DNA from: Halodesulfovibrio marinisediminis DSM 17456
Lineage (GTDB): Bacteria > Desulfobacterota > Desulfovibrionia > Desulfovibrionales > Desulfovibrionaceae
Direction of reading: 5' to 3'
DNA length: 64,000 bases
Assembly: GCF_900129975.1 (NCBI RefSeq)
Contig: NZ_FSRG01000004.1
Location: 124,001-188,000, forward strand
The position numbers and the translations under genes are program-made. Positions 1-9,236 of this stretch are shown one piece after another (within the stretch, counting starts at the first letter, position 1; every line of letters starts with the position of its first letter). Under the pieces are notes generated by a model. That model made no database searches. It saw nothing but the letters and a program-made list of their open reading frames with translations, and had not been told where the DNA came from.

Positions 1-2
1 TG

Positions 3-30
3 AAAAGAGGAGCTTAGCTCCTCTTTTTTT
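3..30. terminator. bidirectional intrinsic terminator after dppF
   Basis: A hairpin with stem AAAAGAGGAGC / GCTCCTCTTTT is followed by a T-run on the plus strand and four Ts on the minus strand. It sits just past the stop of the minus-strand transporter operon and probably also ends a plus-strand gene lying left of the window. Confidence 0.85.
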
Positions 31-33
31 GTT

Positions 34-1062
34 CTATGCAGGCATCTTAGTTGCGCGGCCTTCCTGAACAGCATGACAGGCACATATAGTGCCGTTATCA
101 AGTGTAATAGGGTGCGGAACTTCGTTCACGCAACGCTGGTTTGCAAGTCGGCAACGACCATGGAACACACAGCCTGTAGGCAGGTTGATCGGGGTCGGAA
201 CATCGCCGGTAAGCTTGATGTGGGAGAAGCCTTTTTTGCCCATGCGAGGAATCGCGGACAGAAGCGCTTTAGTGTATGGGTGTTGCGGATTAGCAAACAG
301 CTCTTTAGCGTCTGCAAGCTCACACAGGGAGCCCAGGTACATTACAGCAACTCGGTTTGAGATATGCTCAACAACAGATAAGTCATGGCTGATGAACAGG
401 TAGGTCAGGTTGTGATCGCGCTGTAAGTCCATCATTAGGTTGAGAACCTGTGCCTGAATGGATACGTCGAGTGCAGAAATAGGTTCGTCTGCAACGATAA
501 ACTCAGGTTTGAGGACAAGTGCACGCGCAATGGAAATACGCTGACGCTGGCCGCCTGAGAATTCGTGTGGGTAGCGTTGACCCCATACAGGGTTAATGCC
601 TACCTGTTCCATTACTTCTGCAACGCGCTGCTTTACTTCCTCATCGCTGAATTCAGGGTAGTGGAAGCGTACTGGTTCTTCGAGGATCTGTGAGACCTTC
701 ATACGCGGGTTCAAAGATGCGTATGGGTCCTGAAAGATCATCTGTGCAGCGGTACGGAATTCTTTGCGGGCTGAACCGGACTTATTGTCTACACGTTCGC
801 CTCGGTAGTGAACCTGGCCGCCGGTTGGTTCGTACAGACCGATAATGGTACGTGCGAGGGTGGATTTACCACAGCCGGACTCACCTACAACAGAAAGGGT
901 TTCACCTTTCTGAATTTCAAAGCTTACATCGTTCACAGCATGGACAACGGTCTTTTTGCGAGTGAGCTTGCCATTTTCGAATCCTAGCTGATCAAGAAAT
1001 CCGCCAGAAATATCAAAGTGTTTTACAAGATTTTTAATTTTAAGAAGAGGGGTATTACTCAT
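34..1062 (-). CDS. dppF: peptide ABC transporter ATP-binding protein (DppF/OppF-like)
   Basis: One of two ATPases that power import of di- or oligopeptides across the inner membrane. The 342-residue protein has Walker A GESGCGKST at about residues 60-68, signature SGGQRQR at about 169-175, Walker B FIVADEP at about 188-194, the H-loop SHDL, and a C-terminal oligopeptide-transporter domain with a cysteine cluster (CVFHGRC...QRC, about 297-310). The start is supported by GGAG five bases upstream. It lies 2 bp after the other ATPase gene and is the last gene of the operon. DppF is the more likely of the two ATPase names because of order and the C-terminal length; substrate range (dipeptide, oligopeptide or nickel) cannot be told from sequence. 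Confidence 0.93.
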   Translation of the reverse strand: MSNTPLLKIKNLVKHFDISGGFLDQLGFENGKLTRKKTVVHAVNDVSFEIQKGETLSVVGESGCGKSTLARTIIGLYEPTGGQVHYRGERVDNKSGSARKEFRTAAQMIFQDPYASLNPRMKVSQILEEPVRFHYPEFSDEEVKQRVAEVMEQVGINPVWGQRYPHEFSGGQRQRISIARALVLKPEFIVADEPISALDVSIQAQVLNLMMDLQRDHNLTYLFISHDLSVVEHISNRVAVMYLGSLCELADAKELFANPQHPYTKALLSAIPRMGKKGFSHIKLTGDVPTPINLPTGCVFHGRCRLANQRCVNEVPHPITLDNGTICACHAVQEGRATKMPA

Positions 1063-1064
1063 GC

Positions 1065-2024
1065 CTACTCCACTACATGACAGGCAGCCATGACGCCGGA
1101 TTTTTTGAGTTCGAGCTCCGGTACCACTTCAAAACAGATGTCTTTACAGTAGTCGCAACGGTTGTTGAACGCACAGCCTTTAGGGATGTTAGTAAGGCTA
1201 GGCATAGAGCCGCGAATCTGGTTGAGACGATCGCCTTTGGCACCGTCCGGTAATGCTGCAATGAGACCCTGAGTGTATGGGTGTGTAGGGGTAGCACAGA
1301 CTGTGTCAGTTGAGCCCAGTTCCACGATTCGACCAGCGTACATAACAGCAATTTTCTCTGTAACCTGAGACACAACACCAAGGTCGTGTGTGATGAGGAT
1401 AAGACCCATGTTGTCTTTCTCGCAAAGCTCGAGAAGCAGGTCCATGATCTCAGCCTGAATGGTTACGTCAAGCGCCGTGGTAGGTTCATCAGCAATAATA
1501 AGCGCAGGATCTGTCAGCAAAGCAATTGCGATAACAATTCGCTGGCGCATGCCGCCGGAAAATTCGTGCGGGTACTGTTTTAAGCGTTTTTCCGGTGAAG
1601 GAATGTAAACTTTGCGCAGTTTGTCCAGCGCGATTTTTTCAGCTTCTTTTTTAGACACCTTACTGTGGGCAAGCACAGTTTCAATCATCTGCTGACCAAT
1701 GGTCAAAACAGGGTTGAGTGTCATCATAGGGTCCTGGAAGATCATGGAGATACGGTTACCACGGATGGTACGCAGCTCTTTGTCGGACATCTGTGCGAGA
1801 TCCTGACCTTCGAACATTACAGAACCGCTGGCGATAAAGCCCGGTTTTGAGATCTGGTTGATGATGGAGAAGCCGGTTACAGATTTACCAGCGCCGGATT
1901 CACCAACAAGACCGAGGCGTTCGCCTTTATCTACAGAAAACGAAACTTTATTTACAGCCGTAAGCGCAATGTCACGCATACGGAACTGAACAAGTATATC
2001 TTTTACATCTAAAAGGTGTTCCAT
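1065..2024 (-). CDS. dppD: peptide ABC transporter ATP-binding protein (DppD/OppD-like)
   Basis: Second nucleotide-binding subunit of the peptide importer, expected to pair with the neighbouring ATPase on the cytoplasmic face of the membrane. Walker A is GESGAGKSV, the signature is SGGMRQR and Walker B is LIIADEP. The C-terminal domain holds the cysteine set [14 protein letters not shown], typical of the oligopeptide/dipeptide ATPase C-terminal domain. The length of 319 residues is normal. It lies 6 bp after dppC and 2 bp before dppF, so translation is probably coupled. Confidence 0.93.
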   Translation of the reverse strand: MEHLLDVKDILVQFRMRDIALTAVNKVSFSVDKGERLGLVGESGAGKSVTGFSIINQISKPGFIASGSVMFEGQDLAQMSDKELRTIRGNRISMIFQDPMMTLNPVLTIGQQMIETVLAHSKVSKKEAEKIALDKLRKVYIPSPEKRLKQYPHEFSGGMRQRIVIAIALLTDPALIIADEPTTALDVTIQAEIMDLLLELCEKDNMGLILITHDLGVVSQVTEKIAVMYAGRIVELGSTDTVCATPTHPYTQGLIAALPDGAKGDRLNQIRGSMPSLTNIPKGCAFNNRCDYCKDICFEVVPELELKKSGVMAACHVVE

Positions 2025-2030
2025 TGTTCC

Positions 2031-2942
2031 TTAGTCCTTGTACAGTTTTGGATTCAGGAAGTCCCTGAGCCAGTCGCCGAGCAGGTTGATGGACAGTACC
2101 AGCAGTACGAGTACAAGACCCGGGAACAGGGTAATCCACCAGCTGCCACTCATGAAGTAAGCAAAGCCGGATTTAATGAGAGAGCCGAGTGAAGGCTGGT
2201 TAACAGGCATACCGAGCCCGAGGAAAGAAAGTGCAGCTTCACTCATTACAGCGTTAGCAACCTGAACAGTAGAAATAACAAGAACAGGAGTCAGGGTGTT
2301 AGGAAGAATATGACGGAACATAATGCGCATAGGGCGAAGGCCGATAACGCGTGCAGCTTCAACATATTCTTTCTTCTTCTCAGCAAGTACGGATGCGCGG
2401 ACAGTACGTGCGTACTGCGGCCATTCAGAGAATCCGATAACAAAAATCAGGAATGGAACAGCAACGTCTGCGTACCGGGCAACACCTAGTGCAGCCTGCA
2501 AAATTGCACCAAAGAAGATAGCAACCATGTAGGATGAGAAGGAAAGCTGAACATCAGCAACTCGCATGAGGAAGGAGTCGATACGACCGCCTTTGTAACC
2601 TGCGGTTAAGCCGATGATAATTCCCAGAAAAGATTGCAGTGCCACTGCGCCAAGGCCGATAAGCAGGGAGATGCGGGTACCATAAAGAATGGTAGACCAA
2701 ATATCACGTCCCTGTGCGTCAGTGCCGAGCCAGAATGTATCCAGACCTTCTGGTGTCCACATAGGCGGTGTTTCAGCATCCATTAAATCGATAGCTGCAC
2801 CGTCGTATGGGTTCTGCGTTGCAAGCAGTGGCGCGAGAATCGCTATAGCAACTAGAAAGAGTAAGATAAGGAAACTGCCGACCGCAACAGGGTCACGTCG
2901 GAAGCTGTACAAAAAGTATGAATCCTTAAATTTTTGCCACAT
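2031..2942 (-). CDS. dppC: peptide ABC transporter permease (DppC-like)
   Basis: Inner-membrane permease of the peptide importer, 303 residues. It has the short N-terminal OppC-type segment ending in a membrane helix (about 20-42), a periplasmic stretch, then a block of five helices with the inner-membrane coupling loop around EAARVIGLRPMRIMFRH. The start has GGAGG nine bases upstream, and that site overlaps the end of dppB. The gap to dppB is 3 bp. Together with DppB it should form the translocation pore. Confidence 0.93.
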   Translation of the reverse strand: MWQKFKDSYFLYSFRRDPVAVGSFLILLFLVAIAILAPLLATQNPYDGAAIDLMDAETPPMWTPEGLDTFWLGTDAQGRDIWSTILYGTRISLLIGLGAVALQSFLGIIIGLTAGYKGGRIDSFLMRVADVQLSFSSYMVAIFFGAILQAALGVARYADVAVPFLIFVIGFSEWPQYARTVRASVLAEKKKEYVEAARVIGLRPMRIMFRHILPNTLTPVLVISTVQVANAVMSEAALSFLGLGMPVNQPSLGSLIKSGFAYFMSGSWWITLFPGLVLVLLVLSINLLGDWLRDFLNPKLYKD

Positions 2943-2945
2943 GGA

Positions 2946-3923
2946 TTACTTCCTCCCCGAAACACGGACCATTGGGTTAACCAGTCCGTAAATAATATCC
3001 ACTACGGTGTTCACGATAACAAAAAGAACACCAACGAAAACAAGGTATGCAACGAGCAATGCGGTGTCGGAGCGTTCTACGGCCTCGATGAACATAAAGC
3101 CCATACCCTGCCACTGGAATACTGTTTCAGTGAGGATTGTATACGCAATCATAATACCGAGCTGTACGCCACCCACGGTGATAACCGGAAGAAGGGTGTT
3201 TTTAAATGCATGCACCATAAGAACGCGGGTCGGGTTAAGACCTTTTGCATGGGCAAATTTAACGTACTCAGTCTGTAAAACTTCAACCATTTCTGCTCGG
3301 ATGAGACGGATGAAGAGTGGAAGCATAATTGAGGACAGTGCAACAGAAGGAAGAATGATGTGTCTGAATGCCTTCCAGCTCAAGAAGTTACTTTCCCAGC
3401 CTGGGAACAGCTGGGCTGTAGGCCCGCGTCCATAGGACGGAAGCCAGTGCAGTTCAACTGCGAAAACATAGATAAGTAGCAGCGCGGTAAGGAATACAGG
3501 AATAGATACCCCGACGATACTGGCACCCATGAACAGTCTGGATAGCCATGCGCGAGGTTTTACAGCTGCGTAAATGCCGATAGGCACAGAAAGCACAACA
3601 ATGATCAGGGCACTTGCGATAACAAGTTCCAAGGTTGCTGGAGCTTTCTTTAAAATTACTTCAGTAGCAGGTTTGCGGTAAAAGAAGGAGCGACCAAGGT
3701 CGCCGTGTACTGCATTTTTAACAAACCGTACCCACTGAACGACAACAGGGTCATTGAGGCCCAGTTTGTCTCGGTACGCTTCACGCTCTGCAGCGGAAAC
3801 GTTAATCCCGACCATCTCACGTACTGGATCACCGAACGAATATTTAATACCGAACCCGATGATGGATATGACAAACATGACGATCAACGCCTGTGTCACT
3901 CTTCGAACAATAAAAGCAAACAT
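2946..3923 (-). CDS. dppB: peptide ABC transporter permease (DppB-like)
   Basis: Inner-membrane permease, 325 residues, with an N-terminal helix (about 9-30), the BPD_transp_1 block and a coupling loop around FAHAKGLNPTRVLMVH. It forms a heterodimer with DppC in this family. The ATG at 3921-3923 has no convincing Shine-Dalgarno (upstream is C-rich), unlike the other genes of the operon, which may lower its translation. It follows the binding-protein gene after a 176-bp gap containing three hairpins. Confidence 0.92.
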   Translation of the reverse strand: MFAFIVRRVTQALIVMFVISIIGFGIKYSFGDPVREMVGINVSAAEREAYRDKLGLNDPVVVQWVRFVKNAVHGDLGRSFFYRKPATEVILKKAPATLELVIASALIIVVLSVPIGIYAAVKPRAWLSRLFMGASIVGVSIPVFLTALLLIYVFAVELHWLPSYGRGPTAQLFPGWESNFLSWKAFRHIILPSVALSSIMLPLFIRLIRAEMVEVLQTEYVKFAHAKGLNPTRVLMVHAFKNTLLPVITVGGVQLGIMIAYTILTETVFQWQGMGFMFIEAVERSDTALLVAYLVFVGVLFVIVNTVVDIIYGLVNPMVRVSGRK

Positions 3924-4008
3924 ATGGGGTTTTGGGGGTTAAAGGTTAATCCAAATCCCAGTCTTATAAAACCTAAGAGAACCGGCACAATGGTCGGTTC
4001 GTGTAGCT

Positions 4009-4091
4009 CCGTGCTATATCACGGAAAACTGAGTAGTACAGGCAGCGCCTGTTTGTATCCATCATTAAATCGGGGCGGCAAAGCCGCCCCG
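4009..4091 (-). promoter_or_regulatory. three consecutive hairpins between dppA and dppB
   Basis: Reading on the minus strand after the dppA stop there are a 9-bp all-GC stem (CGGGGCGGC / GCCGCCCCG, 4071-4091, loop of three), a 6-bp stem (ACAGGC / GCCTGT, 4038-4052) and a 5-bp stem (CCGTG / CACGG, 4009-4024). The first has only a weak U-tract after it (ATTTAAT). This arrangement fits partial termination or 3' end protection, giving more binding protein than permease, but that role is inferred. Confidence 0.6.
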
Positions 4092-4099
4092 AACAAATG

Positions 4100-5650
4100 C
4101 TATTTCATTACAAGGTCGCCGAAGTAAGGGAAGTTCATTACGTTTACGACCTGACGAGCGTTTTCAAGGTTTTTACCACTTGCCCAGGAAAGGTCCTGCC
4201 AGTGAAGTGGAACAAACGCAGCGTCGTTGAAGAGGATGCGCTCAACTTCCTGAAGCTGAGCATGACGTTTGTCGAGATCAGTTTCGGAGTTAGCAAGAGC
4301 GATAAGCTCATCAACTTTAGGGTTGCAGTATTCGCCGGAGTTGTACTGGCCTGCGCCTGTCTCTTTGTTAGGACAAACTGCAAGGTACTCGGTGAAGTTT
4401 GCGGAGTCTTCGGTATCAGAGTGCCAACCGATCATCTGGATGTCAGCAGCGCGTGCGTCGAACTGATCCCAGTACTGTGCTTTAGGCATAGTTTTGAGGT
4501 TAACTTTGATGCCGATGCGAGCCATCATGGAAACGAAAGCCTGAGCGATCTGCTCGTCTTTTACGTAACGGTTGTTAGGAGCAATCATAGTTGCTTCAAA
4601 GCCGTTAGGGTAACCAGCTTCTGCCATGAGAGCTTTAGCTTTTTTGAGGTCGTAACGAGGCTGAAGCTCTGCTACGTAACCCTGGTAGCCTTTAGGGCCC
4701 TGCTGAGCTGCAGCTGTGCCGCGGCCTTTGAGGATTTTTTTAACGATACCGGCGTTGTTGGTAGCGTATACGATAGCCTGACGAACTTTAGGGTTCGCAA
4801 GAGCTTTGTTACGTTTCTGGTTCAGCTGGAACATGATAACGCGGGTACCAGGCATGGTAATGAGGTCAACGTTCTCAGCAGCGTCAAGACGGTCGTAGTC
4901 CTGTGGAGGTACTGGCATGATGAAATCTACGTCGCCGGAAAGAATGGAAGCAACGCGGGTAGCTTCGTTCTTAATTGGACGCATGTCGATTTCTTCGATG
5001 TTACCACGGGTGGTCCAGTAATTAGGGTTGGCTTTGAAAACCATTTTTACACCCTGTTCACGTTCTGTAACGGTGTAAGGACCAGTACCGGAAGCGTTAG
5101 TGTTAGCAAATGCAGGACCGGTTTTACCGATGACGCCTTTATCCTGACCATTTTCATCTTTACCAGAGTAGAACTTGGAGTCCATTGGGAAGATGTAAGT
5201 AGCCATGTTGATAAGGAGCGGGTAAGCAACTTTAGTTTTGAGGTCTACAGTGTAGTCATCCACAATAACTGCAGGTTCAAAAACTTCAAAAAGGCCTTTG
5301 AAGTCGATGGACTTTTTAAGACGGTCAAGAGTCCAGGCAACGTCTTTAGCAGTAAATTCGTTACCGGAGTGGAATTTTACACCTTTGCGGAGGTAGAAAC
5401 GCATGGTCTTGTCATCAAGGCGTTCCCATTTGGTTGCAAGGCGTGGGTCAAAGCCCATGTCCTGGTTCCAACGTACGAGTGGGTCAAATACCAGGTGAGA
5501 GTACTGAAGCATGCCACCGGAAAGCTGTACATGCGGGTCAAGTGATACAGGGTCAGCATCAACAGCTAAGCGTAAAGTCTTAGCGGAAGCTGGAGCTGCA
5601 GCAAATGCTAAAACAACAGCAAGAGCGAACACTGTTAACAAACGTTTCAT
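4100..5650 (-). CDS. dppA: peptide-binding protein of ABC transporter (SBP family 5)
   Basis: Periplasmic solute receptor that delivers peptides to the DppBCDF importer. The 516-residue protein starts MKRLLTVFALAVVLAF and has a cleavable signal peptide of about 23 residues ending ASA, with no lipobox. The mature part is a family 5 binding protein (LRLAVDADPVSLDPHVQLSG near the N terminus; GTGPYTVTEREQG and RDDVDF-type segments later). I chose the ATG at 5648-5650 because GGAGG lies seven bases upstream and because the signal peptide starts there; the open frame extends 35 codons further but has no such site. First gene of the operon. Confidence 0.92.
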   Translation of the reverse strand: MKRLLTVFALAVVLAFAAAPASAKTLRLAVDADPVSLDPHVQLSGGMLQYSHLVFDPLVRWNQDMGFDPRLATKWERLDDKTMRFYLRKGVKFHSGNEFTAKDVAWTLDRLKKSIDFKGLFEVFEPAVIVDDYTVDLKTKVAYPLLINMATYIFPMDSKFYSGKDENGQDKGVIGKTGPAFANTNASGTGPYTVTEREQGVKMVFKANPNYWTTRGNIEEIDMRPIKNEATRVASILSGDVDFIMPVPPQDYDRLDAAENVDLITMPGTRVIMFQLNQKRNKALANPKVRQAIVYATNNAGIVKKILKGRGTAAAQQGPKGYQGYVAELQPRYDLKKAKALMAEAGYPNGFEATMIAPNNRYVKDEQIAQAFVSMMARIGIKVNLKTMPKAQYWDQFDARAADIQMIGWHSDTEDSANFTEYLAVCPNKETGAGQYNSGEYCNPKVDELIALANSETDLDKRHAQLQEVERILFNDAAFVPLHWQDLSWASGKNLENARQVVNVMNFPYFGDLVMK

Positions 5651-6736
5651 CCGAAACCTCCAAACTAGAAATACTTCTAACAACCTAAAACAAATAGAGA
5701 CCACAAAAATGTTCAAAGTGTGCAACTTGATACAAGACGTCACTCTAAACAACATATAAAGCTCGAAATAAAAACCTGTCAGACCTTTTTAAGTCAAGCT
5801 TTTTTGCGATAGGAGAACCTATTTCCGCGAATACCGCGGGGTTACGACGTAGTTCTTTGAGCAAACACGCAAAAAAAGGGTATACTAGTTTTTCCTTAAA
5901 AAAACAGCAGGTAAGTACGGTGTGGCGAAAAGCGTCTGAAAATGAAAAAAAATCCACTTTTTTTAGTAAGCATGAAGTGAATAGTCGCTCAGTATATACA
6001 AGGACGTACTTCAATAATTCAATCTTCAATAATTACCATTTACGTAAACAGCTATTAAAAACAGGTGGGTACTGAGAGTTGTACTGTCTGCTGTGCGAAT
6101 TTTAGTACAACATAAGTCGAAAAATAACAACTTTTCTATACAATTTGCGCCATCGTACTTTGATGAAAGTAAAATGTTGACTGAGCTATACTGTCATTTT
6201 CAAGTGCTAGACAGTAAAACTGGTGCAAAAACTGTTTAGTTGCACAATAAAAAACTGTCACTACAATGCTCGTAGTTTGTACGAAATGTGCATTTTTAAT
6301 CTATTTTTGTGGAACTAAAGAGATAAAATGAGCTGAAAATGATGTAATTTGCAGAAAATGCCATAGATGAATAATGCTACAGAAAACGGATTGAAGGAGT
6401 GCTGGTAGGGGAAGATACTATTTTATACAATTCTGTCAGTTGAAATGAGGCGTTGATCAATTTGCATGCCTAATTGTGAATTATTTACTCCATGCAATGT
6501 CTCATTTAATCTTGTTGGCTTGTCGCAGAGAGTTGTCTATTCGGTTATGATAGAGACAATTTATTGGCTTAACTTTTTTTGCTAATTTGTGATGAAGCTG
6601 TATTTTAGATATAGGCGTGGGTTGGCTTCAGACGCCTCTTGCGGGAAGAGTCGATCAACTGTATCACTCAGGCACAATAAAGATATGAAATGCTCACAGC
6701 GCGCTACAATAATTCGCGTGGGCAAGGAGAATATAT
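5651..6736. other. long intergenic region with clustered inverted repeats
   Basis: About 1.1 kb of AT-rich DNA between two divergent genes; I see no credible coding sequence. Inverted repeats: GTTGTACT (6078-6085) with AGTACAAC (6104-6111); TACTGTC (6189-6195) with GACAGTA (6210-6216); GTGCAA (6223-6228) with TTGCAC (6240-6245); and a nested pair AAATGAG (6443-6449)/TTGCATG (6462-6468) with CATGCAA (6491-6497)/CTCATTT (6501-6507). It must hold the promoters of dppA and of the nitroreductase gene; I could not place either with confidence. Confidence 0.5.
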
Positions 6737-7339
6737 ATGCAGTTTCCAGAACCAAGTATGGAAGGTCCAATTTCCGTTGAAACCGCGCTTGCAAACCGTC
6801 GTAGCGTTCGTGAGTTTGCAGATGAAGCATTGACTCCCGATTCCCTCGGGCAAATTTTATGGGCAACCTACGGTGTTAGTGAGGAAGGTCCATGGAACCG
6901 CCGTACTGTTCCGTCTGCTGGAGCAATGTATCCAATGGAACTTTACGTGGTGGCTGGTGACGTTGAAGGTCTTGAGCCCGGTGTGTATCGATACGATGCT
7001 TTGGGTCATTCTCTCGAAGAGGTTGAAGAAGGCGATTTGCGTGAGGAAGTTGCCGAAGTCTGTATTGAACAGGAGTGGATTGCTAAGGCGCCGGCAATTC
7101 TTGTCATTACTGCAGCGTTTGATCGAATTTCTCAAAAATATGGTGAGCGTGGCGTTGCCTACACCTTCTTTGAAGCAGGTCATATGGCGCAGAACTGTTA
7201 CTTGCAGGCTGAAGCTCTCGGACTTGGCGTGACTGAAGTTGGCGCGTTCAAAGAGGAGCATCTGATGGACCTGCTTGAGCTGCCGCCAGAGCATAATCCA
7301 ATGCTCGTGCTTCCAATAGGTTGGAAGTCTTACGATTAG
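6737..7339 (+). CDS. SagB/ThcOx-type nitroreductase family protein
   Basis: FMN-dependent oxidoreductase fold, 200 residues. The N-terminal RRSVREFADEALTPDSLGQI and the block ILWATYGV...RRTVPSAGAMYPMELYVV (about 40-72) are the hallmarks of the SagB-type dehydrogenase branch, whose characterised members oxidise azolines in RiPP maturation. A late GLGVTEVGAF segment matches the FMN-binding region. No YcaO, precursor peptide or protease gene is next to it, so a RiPP role is not supported here; stand-alone SagB-like proteins of unknown substrate are common in anaerobes. AAGGAG lies seven bases before the ATG. A strong terminator follows at 7431. Confidence 0.85.
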   Translation: MQFPEPSMEGPISVETALANRRSVREFADEALTPDSLGQILWATYGVSEEGPWNRRTVPSAGAMYPMELYVVAGDVEGLEPGVYRYDALGHSLEEVEEGDLREEVAEVCIEQEWIAKAPAILVITAAFDRISQKYGERGVAYTFFEAGHMAQNCYLQAEALGLGVTEVGAFKEEHLMDLLELPPEHNPMLVLPIGWKSYD

Positions 7340-7430
7340 TATTTGTATATTGTTAGGGAAATTTTTTTCCAGTGAGGCTGTGACGCTTTTTCATTTTTGC
7401 CTCCAGCGCTGTGATCTTCGTAGAAAAAGA

Positions 7431-7460
7431 AAAAGGGTGGAGTTTTTTCTCCACCCTTTT
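7431..7460. terminator. intrinsic terminator
   Basis: Stem AAAAGGGTGGAG / CTCCACCCTTTT with a short T-rich loop. Ends the nitroreductase gene. The same GGGTGGAG stem recurs at 11441 and 49458. Confidence 0.85.
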
Positions 7461-7479
7461 ACTGTTTATTAACTATTTG

Positions 7480-7645
7480 TTACGTAAGTTGATGAGGTAT
7501 AAGCCGTATGAGGTCATAGATGACGGGCTGTCCTCGCTAATAAAAGTTTTTGAGGATTTTTAAGAAACTTTTTTAAAACGGTAGCTGATCGCGAGGAGCG
7601 AGAGACTACAGATAGCGACAGCGTAGCAGGTTCTTAAAAAGCATC
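7480..7645. repeat. dispersed intergenic repeat, copy A
   Basis: Contains GAGGTATAAGCCGTATGAGG, an embedded GGGCTGTCCT, ACAGATAGCGACAGCG and GGTTCTTAA, all shared in the same order with copies near 21660, 29466, 36056, 45945 and 49497. It lies between a terminator and the 3' end of the rRNA methyltransferase gene. Edges are by eye. Confidence 0.6.
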
Positions 7646-7660
7646 TTAGCGTTGAAGACG

Positions 7661-8920
7661 CTATTTTTCACTCCAAAGAGCGCGGTTGCCTTTTACTTTG
7701 AGACGTCCGAGACGGAGCCCCCTGAAGTACAGTCCAGTTTCTTTGCCTTTAATGTTTACCTGCATAGACTGACCGGTAAGCAAACGTTCGATTGGCTCGG
7801 TCTCTTCGATATTGATTCCGTTCCCGTCTTTGAATTTAGGCATAAGGGCGCGTAGACGCGGTGAAGGACGTACTTCGCCGCGAGCTATTTTGCCTATCGG
7901 GAAACCTCGCCATCGGAAGTTTTCCGTAAAGTTATCGAGGGCGTATTGTGGGAGGAAAAGGGCGTTTTCGCGAACCTGCGCGAGCTCCCCTTCTGGAAGT
8001 AAGTCTGCATCTACGCCTGGCATGCTGAGTGCACGGCGCGGCATGATGTCTGCTTTGAGGCCGGGGACGAATTCTTCAGGAGCTTCTGCGTCTTCAGGCT
8101 TTGTGAAGGCAGCAATGTAGAAGCCTTGCGCACCGGATTTTTCCGGATCAACGCGGAGTGTGCCTTCGCAGCCATCGAGGTATGGTTCTTCAAATGTGAA
8201 ACCTTCCGGTGGGGTGATCGGCTGAAGTTTGAAGCCTACTTCCTCGGTTGCAAAGCGTACTTGTTCTTCGTTTTCCTGCACGTTAGTTGTACAGGTTGAG
8301 AAGACAACCTTGCCACCCGGAGCGAGAAGGCGAAATGCTTCTTGAAGCAGTTTGCGCTGAATTCCGATAAGTGGCTTAACTTTTTCGCCTTGCCACAGTT
8401 TAAGAACATTCGGGTTGCGTTCTACGGTCCCCCATCCGCTGCATGGTGGATCGAGCTGAATTTTTTTCCAGCCGCCGGATGGCAGCGGCAGGTTTTCGCC
8501 TGGGTAGGAGCATGTGGCTGTATGAAGCAAGTTCATTGTAAAGAGGTTCTGGCGCAACGTCGCAAGACGGTTTCTGCTGGGCTCGTTTCCCATGACAAAA
8601 CCGTTAGGGCCAACTAATTGAGCCAGAAAACCTGTTTTACTGCCGGGACTCGCGCACATATCTAGCACGGCATCTCCGGCGTCAGGGTTCAGTACTACCG
8701 GAGGCAGCATTGAAGATCTGTCCTGAATGTAAATAAGACCGAAAAATGCGGCGAGGCTGGAACCAAGCGGTTTTGGTTCATGCGTAATTTTTCGGGACCA
8801 TTCAGAAAATGGCTCTGGTTCAAAGTCGTAGCCTTGCGCTCGCAAAAGCTCTTCAACGAGTGGTCGCTCCTCAGGGGTACAAACAAGCCTGAAAGAACGG
8901 GATGAGGTTGTAACTGTCAC
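7661..8920 (-). CDS. RsmF-like rRNA (cytosine-C5) methyltransferase, NOL1/NOP2/Sun family
   Basis: Uses S-adenosylmethionine to methylate a cytosine in rRNA (RsmF acts on 16S rRNA in E. coli). The 419-residue protein has the SAM motif LDMCASPGSKTG at about 86-97, the motif IV DPPC with Cys160 and the motif VI catalytic STC with Cys210; both cysteines of the mechanism are present. The C-terminal third (about 285-419) resembles the pre-PUA/PUA RNA-binding part of RsmF, ending GLYFRGLRLGRLKVKG. The start is GTG at 8918-8920 with AGGAG five bases upstream. It could modify a different rRNA or tRNA position; only the family is certain. Confidence 0.88.
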   Translation of the reverse strand: MTVTTSSRSFRLVCTPEERPLVEELLRAQGYDFEPEPFSEWSRKITHEPKPLGSSLAAFFGLIYIQDRSSMLPPVVLNPDAGDAVLDMCASPGSKTGFLAQLVGPNGFVMGNEPSRNRLATLRQNLFTMNLLHTATCSYPGENLPLPSGGWKKIQLDPPCSGWGTVERNPNVLKLWQGEKVKPLIGIQRKLLQEAFRLLAPGGKVVFSTCTTNVQENEEQVRFATEEVGFKLQPITPPEGFTFEEPYLDGCEGTLRVDPEKSGAQGFYIAAFTKPEDAEAPEEFVPGLKADIMPRRALSMPGVDADLLPEGELAQVRENALFLPQYALDNFTENFRWRGFPIGKIARGEVRPSPRLRALMPKFKDGNGINIEETEPIERLLTGQSMQVNIKGKETGLYFRGLRLGRLKVKGNRALWSEK

Positions 8921-9038
8921 AAAGTCTCCTGCTCAATCCAATTTATTTTAGAATTCTGCCTGCCGCTGTACCTTATGGTTGCTTCATCTATCAAGTGATA
9001 TTATGGATGGGATGCTGACTGGGCGAAATGAGATTTTT

Positions 9039-9056
9039 TTGTAAAAGATTTTACAA
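9039..9056. promoter_or_regulatory. perfect palindrome TTGTAAAA-GA-TTTTACAA
   Basis: Perfect 8-bp arms with a 2-bp centre, 181 bp before the VCBS-protein start. It looks like an operator, but no regulator is identified. Confidence 0.4.
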
Positions 9057-9236
9057 AATTTCATACCCAACAAGTTAGATACAGTCATTGTTGCTTGTTT
9101 TTATGCTTCAATGAATTTTTAGGAAAGTCACTGGCAAACATGCTGTACGTTGCACCATAGCCAAGTCTTTCTGTTGTAACCTTGCGAATAAGCTGGATGA
9201 ATGCGCTGTCCGGCAAGTACTTATTAAGGAGAACGT

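Noticed and set aside
4097-5545. 482-codon plus-strand frame opposite the peptide-binding protein
   Set aside because: Antisense shadow of a well-supported family gene; its protein is rich in Cys, Val and Phe with no domain and no site.
5745-6029. 94-codon minus-strand frame, and overlapping 72-codon plus-strand frame at 5857-6075
   Set aside because: No ribosome binding site, odd composition (many Phe, Leu, Lys from AT-rich DNA) and no domain; likely chance frames in the long intergenic region.
6737-7339. RiPP biosynthetic locus around the SagB-like gene
   Set aside because: Neighbours are a peptide importer on one side and an rRNA methyltransferase on the other; no YcaO, precursor or export gene.
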